From Sphingobacteriia bacterium (GTDB lineage: Bacteria; Bacteroidota; Bacteroidia; Chitinophagales; Chitinophagaceae): 64,000 nucleotides of DNA. Of this stretch, positions 45,890 through 53,900 are shown one piece after another. Below the pieces are notes generated by a model. That model was not told where the DNA came from and did no database searches. It saw only the letters and a list, made by a program, of their open reading frames with translations. The position numbers were made by a program, and so were the translations under genes. The DNA lies in contig JAFKLS010000019.1 in assembly GCA_017304675.1 (NCBI GenBank), positions 1-64,000 on the forward strand, given 5' to 3'. How positions within the stretch are numbered: the first letter of the stretch is position 1; the number at the start of each line of letters is the position of its first letter.

Positions 45890-46411
45890 TTGAAAATCAT
45901 CTTAGGCGAACAGCAGCTACAATTAACCATTAAAAGGCTTGCGCATCAGATTGCAGAAAACCATTTGCAATTGCAAAATACCGTAATCATTGGCCTGCAG
46001 CCGAGAGGGGTTTTTTTTAGCGATAAACTGGTGCATGAACTAAAACTATTGGTAGCTCCCAATAAAGTAGAGTATGGCAAACTCGATATTACTTTTTACC
46101 GTGATGATGTGCGGAAGAGCCTGCACGTTGCCAATAAAACAGATATTTTGTTCAGCATAGAAAACAAAAATGTGATATTGGTTGATGATGTATTGTTTAC
46201 AGGAAGAACCATACGGGCTGCCTTTGATGCGATATTAGATTTTGGGAGGCCTCAAAAGGTAGCGCTTTGTGTATTGATTGATAGAAGATTCAGCCGCGAA
46301 TTCCCTATACAGCCTACTTACACAGGAAGAGCAATAGATACATTCATTTCGGAGAAAGTAAAAGTTTACTGGAAAGACAAGGATGGCAGGGAAGAAGTAG
46401 AACTACAGTAA
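45890..46411 (+). CDS. pyrR: PyrR-type phosphoribosyltransferase / pyr regulator
   Basis: A 173-residue type I phosphoribosyltransferase matching PyrR (pyrimidine regulator with uracil phosphoribosyltransferase activity): GLQPRGVFFSDKL, LDITFYRDDVR and the PRPP-binding VILVDDVLFTGRTIRA. The start codon appears to be TTG at 45890, the only start that keeps the first beta strand. pyrB follows after 78 bases. No PyrR-binding attenuator was recognised in the leader or between the genes, so RNA-level control is unproven here. Confidence 0.88.
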   Translation: MKIILGEQQLQLTIKRLAHQIAENHLQLQNTVIIGLQPRGVFFSDKLVHELKLLVAPNKVEYGKLDITFYRDDVRKSLHVANKTDILFSIENKNVILVDDVLFTGRTIRAAFDAILDFGRPQKVALCVLIDRRFSREFPIQPTYTGRAIDTFISEKVKVYWKDKDGREEVELQ

Positions 46412-46489
46412 GGCATAGGATATAACAACGATTCAATTTTAAATCCTGCATTCACAATTTTTAATGGATTGCATTATCTTCGCACTTTA

Positions 46490-47416
46490 ATGAAACTATC
46501 TACCAAACACCTTCTTGGTATTAAAGACCTCTGTAAAGAGGATATTCAGTTAATTTTAGATACAGCCGTTAATTTTAAAGAAGTATTACAAAGGCCGGTT
46601 AAAAAAGTGCCTTCGCTGAGAGATGTAACCATTGTAAATCTTTTTTACGAGAACTCTACCCGCACCAGAATATCTTTTGAATTGGCAGAAAAAAGATTGA
46701 GTGCAGACACCATTAATTTTACCGCCAGTGGTTCCAGTGCTGCAAAAGGAGAAACACTGTTAGATACAGTGAACAATATCCTGAGCATGAAGGTGGATAT
46801 GGTGGTAATGCGCCATAGCGCCAGCGGCGCTCCGCATTTTTTGGCCAAACATATTCCTGCTGCTATTGTGAATGCCGGAGACGGCATCAACGAACATCCT
46901 ACACAAGCTTTGCTTGATGCGTTTTCCATGAAAGAGAAGTTTGGCTCTTTAGAGGGATTGAAAGTGGCTATTATTGGAGACATTATGCACAGCCGTGTAG
47001 CTCTAAGTAATATTTACCTGTTAAGAAAAATGGGGGCGGAGATTATTGTAGCCGGGCCGCCAACACTTATACCAAAATACATTACAGAGGCTTTTAACAT
47101 AAAGGTAGAATACAATCTTAAAAAAGCACTGCAATGGTGCGATGTAGCCAATGTGCTGCGTATACAGCTTGAAAGACAAAATCAACCATTATTCTCCTCT
47201 CTTCGGGAATACAATATTGCTTATGGTATCAGCAGAAGCATATTAGAGGGTCTCGGAAAGGAAATTACCATCATGCATCCGGGACCTATTAACAGGGGTG
47301 TAGAGTTGGATAGTGATGTGGCTGATGGGCCTTATTCAATCATTTTAAACCAGGTGGAAAATGGAGTGGCTGTAAGAATGGCTGTTCTGTATTTACTGGC
47401 AAACAGAGAAAACTGA
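46490..47416 (+). CDS. pyrB: Aspartate carbamoyltransferase catalytic chain
   Basis: A 308-residue ATCase, which joins carbamoyl phosphate and aspartate in pyrimidine synthesis. It shows the carbamoyl-phosphate motif YENSTRTRISFELA, VMRHSASGAPH, DGINEHPTQALLD and the HPGPINRGVE end motif. The ATG at 46490 gives the family start; the longer frame begins at a TTG. It follows pyrR; no pyrI regulatory chain is visible nearby. A TATCTTCG motif just before the gene may be a separate promoter. Confidence 0.95.
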   Translation: MKLSTKHLLGIKDLCKEDIQLILDTAVNFKEVLQRPVKKVPSLRDVTIVNLFYENSTRTRISFELAEKRLSADTINFTASGSSAAKGETLLDTVNNILSMKVDMVVMRHSASGAPHFLAKHIPAAIVNAGDGINEHPTQALLDAFSMKEKFGSLEGLKVAIIGDIMHSRVALSNIYLLRKMGAEIIVAGPPTLIPKYITEAFNIKVEYNLKKALQWCDVANVLRIQLERQNQPLFSSLREYNIAYGISRSILEGLGKEITIMHPGPINRGVELDSDVADGPYSIILNQVENGVAVRMAVLYLLANREN

Positions 47417-47422
47417 TAAAAG

Positions 47423-47481
47423 TTATGAGTGATAAGTTATACTTTTTTTGTAACTCTTCATTCATAATTCAAAACTCATAA
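47423..47481. repeat. Inverted repeat between pyrB and coaD
   Basis: TTATGAGT (47423-47430) and ACTCATAA (47474-47481) form 8-base arms around AT-rich sequence containing related half-sites (ATTCATAATTC, AAGTTATA). It fills almost the whole 73-base gap and resembles small repeated elements of AT-rich Bacteroidota genomes. Copy number elsewhere is unknown. Confidence 0.45.
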
Positions 47482-47489
47482 TTATCGCT

Positions 47490-47960
47490 ATGCGTATTTG
47501 TTTATTTCCCGGAACTTTTGATCCTGTTACTTTAGGCCATATAGATATTATTAACAGGGCATTGCCTTTGTTTGATAAAATATATGTTGGCATTGGCGTA
47601 AATGCTGCTAAAAACCCAATGTTTTCTGCAGAACAACGGATGCAGTGGTTTCAGGAAATTTATAAAAATGATAAGAGGGTAGAAAGCGTGGTATTTGATG
47701 GCCTTACCATTAAATATTGCGAAAAGATAGGTGCTAAATTCATTTTAAGAGGTATCCGTTATGTAAGCGATTTTGAATACGAGAAAACTATTGCTGATGC
47801 CAATAGAACCTTAGATAGCAGTATTGAAACCATTTTCTTAACAGGCGAGCCCAAGTACACCTCGGTAGCTTCTACAATTGTTAGGGATATTTTGCGTAAT
47901 GGAGGTAATGCCTCTCCATTTCTGCCACAGGCAGTTATTAATACTTTAGAGGCTGAATGA
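47490..47960 (+). CDS. coaD: Pantetheine-phosphate adenylyltransferase
   Basis: A 156-residue CoaD, which makes dephospho-CoA from 4'-phosphopantetheine and ATP. It shows the nucleotidyltransferase start FPGTFDPVTLGHIDII (HxGH-type motif as GHID), FILRGIRYVSDFEYE, and the ISSTKVR-type end motif in the form VASTIVRDI. The length is normal. Its last 15 bases overlap the convergent NUDIX gene. Confidence 0.95.
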   Translation: MRICLFPGTFDPVTLGHIDIINRALPLFDKIYVGIGVNAAKNPMFSAEQRMQWFQEIYKNDKRVESVVFDGLTIKYCEKIGAKFILRGIRYVSDFEYEKTIADANRTLDSSIETIFLTGEPKYTSVASTIVRDILRNGGNASPFLPQAVINTLEAE

Positions 47961-48371
47961 AGGCTGCCATTGCGAAATAATTTGTATAATGGAGGGGTAA
48001 CTGTTTTGTAATGCTTGTTTTATTGCATTTTCATCCATCCATCGTATCTCCAGTATATCTTCTTCTGTTTGTGGGATAAGTGTTTCCGAAGAACTTGTCT
48101 CCATTTCATACCATACACTTTCCTTTAATACATCTGCCTTTAGCCATTGGTCAAAATATTCATGATGTGTTTTACCAATAAATTTTACTAAACGAACCTG
48201 GCCGATGCCAGTTTCTTCCTTTACTTCCCTGATAGCGCAGGCTTCAATGCTTTCTCCTTTATCCAGCTTGCCTTTTGGCAGGTCCCATTTACCCCTTCTG
48301 AAAATCATTAAAAGCTCCTTCTTTTCATTCACCACCAATCCGCCGGCAGCAATAATTGTTTTCTTTATCAT
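47946..48371 (-). CDS. NUDIX hydrolase
   Basis: A 141-residue NUDIX protein with the full box GKLDKGESIEACAIREVKEETGIG (positions about 38-61), whose three Glu bind metal. Such enzymes split nucleoside diphosphates linked to another group, and small cytoplasmic ones like this may be housecleaning enzymes; the substrate is unknown. It is convergent with coaD (15-base overlap) and divergent from pyrE. Confidence 0.88.
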   Translation of the reverse strand: MIKKTIIAAGGLVVNEKKELLMIFRRGKWDLPKGKLDKGESIEACAIREVKEETGIGQVRLVKFIGKTHHEYFDQWLKADVLKESVWYEMETSSSETLIPQTEEDILEIRWMDENAIKQALQNSYPSIIQIISQWQPSFSL

Positions 48372-48480
48372 AATGCAATTACATTATTTTTTTTCAATTG
48401 GGCATATTGGTTTTTATCGTTGTTATTAAATCGTGTAATCTGTATGAATGCGTATGCTGAAATGAAATTATCTTAGCGGC

Positions 48481-49107
48481 ATGACAAATGAAAAAGCAGT
48501 TGCAGAGAAATTATTACAGGTTCAGGCGGTAAAATTAAACCCTGAAAAGCCATTTACCTGGGCAAGTGGCTGGAAAAGCCCTATTTATTGCGATAACAGG
48601 AAAGTATTGTCTTTTCCTTTTGTTAGGGATTTTATTAAAAGTGAACTATGCAATGTAATCTTTGAAAAATTTCCTGAAGCCGAAGCGCTGGCAGGAGTAG
48701 CCACAGCAGGCATAGCATGGGGTGCAATGGCTGCCGATCAACTAAAATTGCCTTTTGCTTATGTAAGGCCCAAACCCAAAGAGCATGGACTGGGTAACCA
48801 GATAGAAGGCAATTTGCAGGCTGGTGAAAAAGTACTGGTAATAGAAGACCTTATCTCTACCGGCAAAAGCAGCTTGGAAGTGGTAAACGTTTTAAAAAAT
48901 ACCGGGGTAGAAGTAGTAGGCATGGTTTCTATATTTACTTATGGATTTGATGTTGCTGCAAATGCTTTTGCTGCAACAGGAGTTAAATATCATTCACTCA
49001 CCAATTATTCTACATTAATTGAATTAGCTGTATCAAAAGGAATTGTGGCTGCTGATGCCCAGGCCTTGCTTGAGAGCTGGAGAACAAACCCATCTGAATG
49101 GGGGTAA
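48481..49107 (+). CDS. pyrE: Orotate phosphoribosyltransferase
   Basis: A 208-residue OPRTase, which makes orotidine-5'-phosphate from orotate and PRPP. It shows FTWASGWKSPIYCDNR, GVATAGIAWG, the PRPP-contacting VRPKPKEHG and the PRPP loop VLVIEDLISTGKSSLE. The length is normal. It is the first gene of a short run with the secreted HMA-like gene 13 bases later. A TATCTTAG motif lies just before the start. Confidence 0.94.
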   Translation: MTNEKAVAEKLLQVQAVKLNPEKPFTWASGWKSPIYCDNRKVLSFPFVRDFIKSELCNVIFEKFPEAEALAGVATAGIAWGAMAADQLKLPFAYVRPKPKEHGLGNQIEGNLQAGEKVLVIEDLISTGKSSLEVVNVLKNTGVEVVGMVSIFTYGFDVAANAFAATGVKYHSLTNYSTLIELAVSKGIVAADAQALLESWRTNPSEWG

Positions 49108-49120
49108 ATAAATACCAACC

Positions 49121-49531
49121 ATGAAAAAAACAGTATACACATTATTGGTTAGCATAATTATAACAACAGGGTTAAAAGCGCAGGTAATGACTTCTAAAAT
49201 GCAATGGATAACCATTAAGAGCGCCAACCTTAAATGCTGGGAATGTAAAGAACGTTTAATGGGTTATTTAAAGCAGGAAAACGAAACCAATATGCAAAGC
49301 GGCATGACCGACTATCGCTTTAACTTGTTAAATGGAGAAATAAGAATATTCTATCATCCTGACCGGGTAACACCAGACGAAATCAGAACTGCTATTAATA
49401 ATGCAGGCTTTGACGCTGATAGTACCAAAGCTGAACCTGATTCGTATAAAAAATTACCCCCGATTTGTAAAAGGGCTGAAGATGGCGGAGGCCCTGCAAA
49501 AGGCAAGCCCTGTCATTTACCTCCTTTATAA
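49121..49531 (+). CDS. Secreted heavy-metal-associated (HMA)-like protein
   Basis: A 136-residue exported protein (signal peptide ending in LKAQ, about residue 21). The mature part has the beta-alpha-beta-beta-alpha-beta pattern of HMA domains, with CWEC where the metal-binding CxxC sits (ITIKSANLKCWECKERLMG), and the typical second half TPDEIRTAINNAGFDAD. A C-terminal tail has two more Cys and a His. It could bind copper or mercury-like ions in the periplasm. It is 13 bases after pyrE, probably by co-transcription only. Confidence 0.75.
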   Translation: MKKTVYTLLVSIIITTGLKAQVMTSKMQWITIKSANLKCWECKERLMGYLKQENETNMQSGMTDYRFNLLNGEIRIFYHPDRVTPDEIRTAINNAGFDADSTKAEPDSYKKLPPICKRAEDGGGPAKGKPCHLPPL

Positions 49532-49534
49532 GAA

Positions 49535-49990
49535 TTATTTAAACAGGTCTACAGAGTGCCTTGCTTCGTAATTAAAAGGAACGGTAACAAATATTCCCGC
49601 CTTACCTACCCGTGTATTTCCTTTTACAGTAACGAGAACTTCTTTGTTGAGCAGAAAATGAAAACTGTTTTTAAAAATATTCTTCATATCAACATTAATA
49701 GTAGAGGGGAGCGTAAACTCTGACTTTTTGGCAATGTGCATGGCGGTATCCAGAATGTATTTCCCCAGGTAATTATTATCTATGTAAACATCACAATCTA
49801 CATGTTTTAGATCAACACCAAATTTATTTGGGTTATAATAAACCAGATCCATTTTTATGGCAGATTTATTAAAACCTAATTGTTGTATCTCTACATTTTT
49901 AATATCCCTATATTCAAACCCCTGAGGTTTTGAGCAGGACAGGAGGGTGGCAATAGCAGCGGAAAATATCCAGGTTTTTAAGTTAGGCAT
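49535..49990 (-). CDS. LEA type 2-like lipoprotein
   Basis: A 151-residue lipoprotein (lipobox LLSC, Cys about residue 19). The mature part follows the LEA14/WHy-like beta fold, with MDLVYYNPNKFGVDLKHVDCDVYIDNNYLG and a later TLPSTINVDM strand. Bacterial members are of unknown function. The ATG at 49990 is preferred because the longer frame begins at a TTG. It is convergent with the HMA-like gene, 3 bases away. Confidence 0.78.
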   Translation of the reverse strand: MPNLKTWIFSAAIATLLSCSKPQGFEYRDIKNVEIQQLGFNKSAIKMDLVYYNPNKFGVDLKHVDCDVYIDNNYLGKYILDTAMHIAKKSEFTLPSTINVDMKNIFKNSFHFLLNKEVLVTVKGNTRVGKAGIFVTVPFNYEARHSVDLFK

Positions 49991-50039
49991 AGTGAGTTGC
50001 AAAGTAAAGGCAAGGAAAGACTACTTATGTAGCAAGCCC

Positions 50040-50248
50040 GTAAATTTATTGTATTTTTATGCTAAAACATTTAGAGAAATGGGTAAAAAAGAAATGTGAA
50101 CTGAATACTTATTTTTTGAGATTATAAATATTTAAACAAAATATTCATAATCAATATATAATATCATTAAATTGATTTATAAATATCAAAATATTGAAAC
50201 AGATTTTTAACTTATTTTATAGTTATTGAGAATTGCATAAAAAATAAT
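50040..50248. other. Very AT-rich region with a direct repeat before the WbqC-family gene
   Basis: This stretch of about 210 bases is almost entirely A/T. It contains the direct repeat TTATAAATAT...CAAAATATT at 50122-50145 (with a 5-base insert) and 50177-50195. It must hold the promoter of the WbqC-family gene. No RNA gene was seen. Confidence 0.45.
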
Positions 50249-50866
50249 ATGAATAGTAAAATTTTAATTGAAAATCAGTATTTTGGGTGTATTTACTATT
50301 ATTTAAGTTTATTCAAATATTCAAATATAGAAATTGAATCATGCGAATGGTATCAAAAAATGAGTTTTCGCAATCGTTGCATACTTTACGGCAGTAATGG
50401 GTTAATTACTCTAAGTGTGCCTTTAGAAGATGGGCGTAATCAGCGAAGGCTTATTAAGGATGTAAAAATTGATTACAGTGCCCCGTGGCATCAACGGCAT
50501 TGGAAATCTATTCAATCCGTTTACGGCAAATCCCCTTTCTTTGAATATTATGCAAGCCCTTTGAAAGGGTTGCTGGAAAAAAAGCAAATATTTTTATTTG
50601 ACCTGAATACCGAGATATTTTACTGGCTAAAAAAGATATTAAAAATTGAAGGAGAAATCAGCTTCTCTGAAACATATCAGAAAGACGTTTTGGCAGGCGT
50701 GGTTGATTACAGGAATAAGTGGTTGCCCAAAAATTTTCAGGAGGAAAAGAGCAGGTTTAATTATCCGCAACCATTTGAAGAACATTTGGGTTTTCAGCAC
50801 AACCTGAGTATACTCGATTTTCTCTTTAATGAAGGTCCCTATTTATCTGCTTTAAGAGATTCATGA
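50249..50866 (+). CDS. WbqC family protein
   Basis: A 205-residue protein with the WbqC pattern: QYFGCIYYYLSLFKY at the start, ESCEWYQKMSFRNRC, LSVPLEDGRNQRRLIKDVKI, and APWHQRHWKSIQSVYGKSPFFEYY. WbqC proteins occur near O-antigen genes and are proposed to act in polysaccharide synthesis, but their chemistry is not settled. It is preceded by the AT-rich region and followed by the giant T9SS cargo gene on the same strand. Confidence 0.87.
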   Translation: MNSKILIENQYFGCIYYYLSLFKYSNIEIESCEWYQKMSFRNRCILYGSNGLITLSVPLEDGRNQRRLIKDVKIDYSAPWHQRHWKSIQSVYGKSPFFEYYASPLKGLLEKKQIFLFDLNTEIFYWLKKILKIEGEISFSETYQKDVLAGVVDYRNKWLPKNFQEEKSRFNYPQPFEEHLGFQHNLSILDFLFNEGPYLSALRDS

Positions 50867-50959
50867 TAACGATTGCATAATCTTAAGCAAGGTTTAATTA
50901 AAAAAGATTTTGTTAACATTGGTAATTGCTTAAATTGCTTTTAAGCCCCCAATTTGAAG

Positions 50960-53900
50960 ATGAAAAAACTCTTTCTAGGTATTATTCTATTGCTTGGTAT
51001 ACAAACGATTTCAAGAGCACAGAACTTTTCTAATAAAGGAACTGATTTTTATATTACTTACCCTGCGCATATAGATGGCCCTTCATCTGCAATGGGTATT
51101 TATATAACCTCTGATGTTAATGCAACAGGTAAGATTGTAGTGGGCAATCAAACCATTCCTTTTACTGTTACAGCCAATAGTGTTACCAGGAAATTTATTG
51201 GGCCTAATGCAACAGGAGATGCGCCGAATACTTCTGTTTACCTTACACAGCAGGATGGTATTGCCACTGCGAGTGCTATTCATGTTACTTCAGACAATCC
51301 TGTTGTTGTGTATTCGCATATTATACGTAGTGCCAGATCCGGTGCTACCTTGGTATTGCCAACCAATGTTTGGGGTAACGAGTATATTGTTCCCAGCTAT
51401 CCCAGTATTTCTTCTTCCGGAGCAGGTAATGGTGGGGTGGCAGGAGGTGTAGGTATTATAACCGTTGTGGCAGCAGAAGCAAATACTAGCATATCTATCA
51501 CCCCTTCCGTTGCTTCTATTAACGGGGCCAGAACTGCCGGAACACCTTATCAGATTACTTTAGCCAACCCGGGTGATGTATACCAGATTCAATTTAGAAC
51601 GCTTGCAGATATTTCAGGAACAGTGGTAAAATCGGCATCAAGCGGTTCGGGTGGATGTAAAAAAATTGCGGTTTTTTCAAGTACCAGTTGGAGTGCTTTT
51701 GACTGTACCAGTTCATCCGGTGGTGATAATTTATACCAACAGCTATTTCCCACAGGATCCTGGGGCAAAAACTTTATGACAGCTCCTTTTAAAAACAGGA
51801 ACTATGATATTGTGAGGGTTTTTGTTAAAAATACGGGTACCAATGTGTACAAATTAGAAAACGGCATACAAACACAGTTAACGGGTCTCTCAGCGGTTGG
51901 CAGTTATTACGAATATAAAACAGCCAATCCTACGTTCATTACGGCCGACCAGCCTATTTCGGTTGTACAATACATTACATCAACTACCTGTAAAGCAGGC
52001 TGTACTACCACTTCTACCAATGTTGCATGTCTTGCAGATCCAGAAATGGTTGTGTTGAATCCTATTGAACAAACTATTAATAATATTACAGTATTTGCAG
52101 CGCATAAAAATTACGTGCCTACAGGCCAAAGTAATGTTACCAATTGTTTTTTAAATATTATTATACCCAGTAATGCTACTGCCAGCTTTAAAATAAATGG
52201 GTCTAACCCCAGTTCTGGTTTTATGGCAATACAGGGTACCAATTATTCTTATTTGCAGGAAGAAATAACAAGCCTGGCCCTAACAAACCCGGTACAAAAT
52301 CTTACAGCAGATTCCAGCTTTATTGCCATCGCCTATGGTTTTGGAACAGTGGAAAGCTATGGTTACAATGCAGGAACCAACGTAAAAGATTTTACTCAAT
52401 TGGCCACTTTTCAAACATCTCATGCCAGGATAGACTCGCCGGTTGCATGTATTAATACACCCTTCCAGTTTTCAGTACCTTTAAATTTTCAGCCCACATC
52501 TATACAGTGGGATTATAGCAAAGCACCCAATATTACTCCCAATACTACTGTAACCGTATCAAATCCTGCCACTGTTTTAGACAGCGTATCTGCAATAACG
52601 GGTTTAAAATATTATAGTACCAGGAATACGTATACGTTTATTGCCCCTAATACTACATCGGTAAGAGATACAATTAAAGTATATACTACTTCTGCTACGG
52701 CAGACGGTTGCGGGAGTACACAACAAACCTTTTCCATACCGGTTATTGTAAGCAATCTGCCTTCTGCTAATTTTACCACCATTAGCTCCGGCTGTGTTTC
52801 CGATCCTGTTCAGTTTAAAGACGCCACTAATGTAAATGGTACCAGTAAGGTAATTTACGGATTATGGAATTATGGTAATGGAACAAAAGACAGTGCTTAC
52901 AATCCTATAAAAACATTTACTATTCCTCAAACCTATAATGTAAGGTATCAACCTGTTACCAACTATGGTTGCATTGGCGATACCACTATCCCTTTTTCAG
53001 TATCATCAGTGCCGGTGGCCGGGTTTACTTACAGCGACAGTTGTGTAAATAAAACAATTGTGTTAACAGATACATCAAAAATTTCGGTTGGAACGATTGT
53101 AAAATGGTATTGGGATTATGGCGATGGAACAAAAGATACTTTAACAACCAATATCTCCAGAACGAAAGTGTATAATACAGTAGGTACTTATGCTGTTAGC
53201 CTGATAGTGGAAAGCAATACAGGTTGTAAAAGCACCGCTTTTATTCAACCCATTACAATAAGGCCGCTACCCCTTACCAATTTTATTGTGCCCAATGTGG
53301 TTTGTTTACCGGTTGGGGCTGCATTGTTTTCAGATTCTTCAAAAGTTAATAACGGAACCATTGTTAAATGGAAATGGAATTTTGGTGATGGGGGGATTGA
53401 TTCAGTTGCCAACCCCGTTCACAACTATTCTGCCATGGGCCCATTCACCGTTAAGTTAACAGCAATATCTAATTATGGTTGCGCCAAAGACAGCAGTAAG
53501 ATAGTAACCAATATTTATGCTCAGCCTAAGGCACGTTTTGGTATGAATACTTTTATTTGTTTAAGAGACAGTGCTGTGTATTCAGACTCCAGCGATGGCA
53601 AGGGTAGTAATATTGTTAAATGGAGATGGAGTTTTGGTGATGGCGTAACCGATACCATTCAAAACACAAAACACGTATATGCAGCTTCGGGTATAGATTC
53701 TGTAAAACTGTTTGTGTATTCAGATAAGGGATGCATAAGCGATACAGCTATACAGGCCATTACCGTTAACCCATTGCCTTTGGCGGGCTTTTACACACAG
53801 GCAGCAAATAATTATTGCGAGAAAAGAGCTGTTAAATTTATAGATACTGCAATCAACCGATCCATCACCACGGCTTCTTTATCGCGCTGGTATTGGGATA

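Noticed and set aside
45822..46489. PyrR-controlled attenuator around pyrR/pyrB
   Set aside because: No PyrR-binding stem-loop consensus or terminator/antiterminator pair could be recognised in the leader or the 78-base gap.
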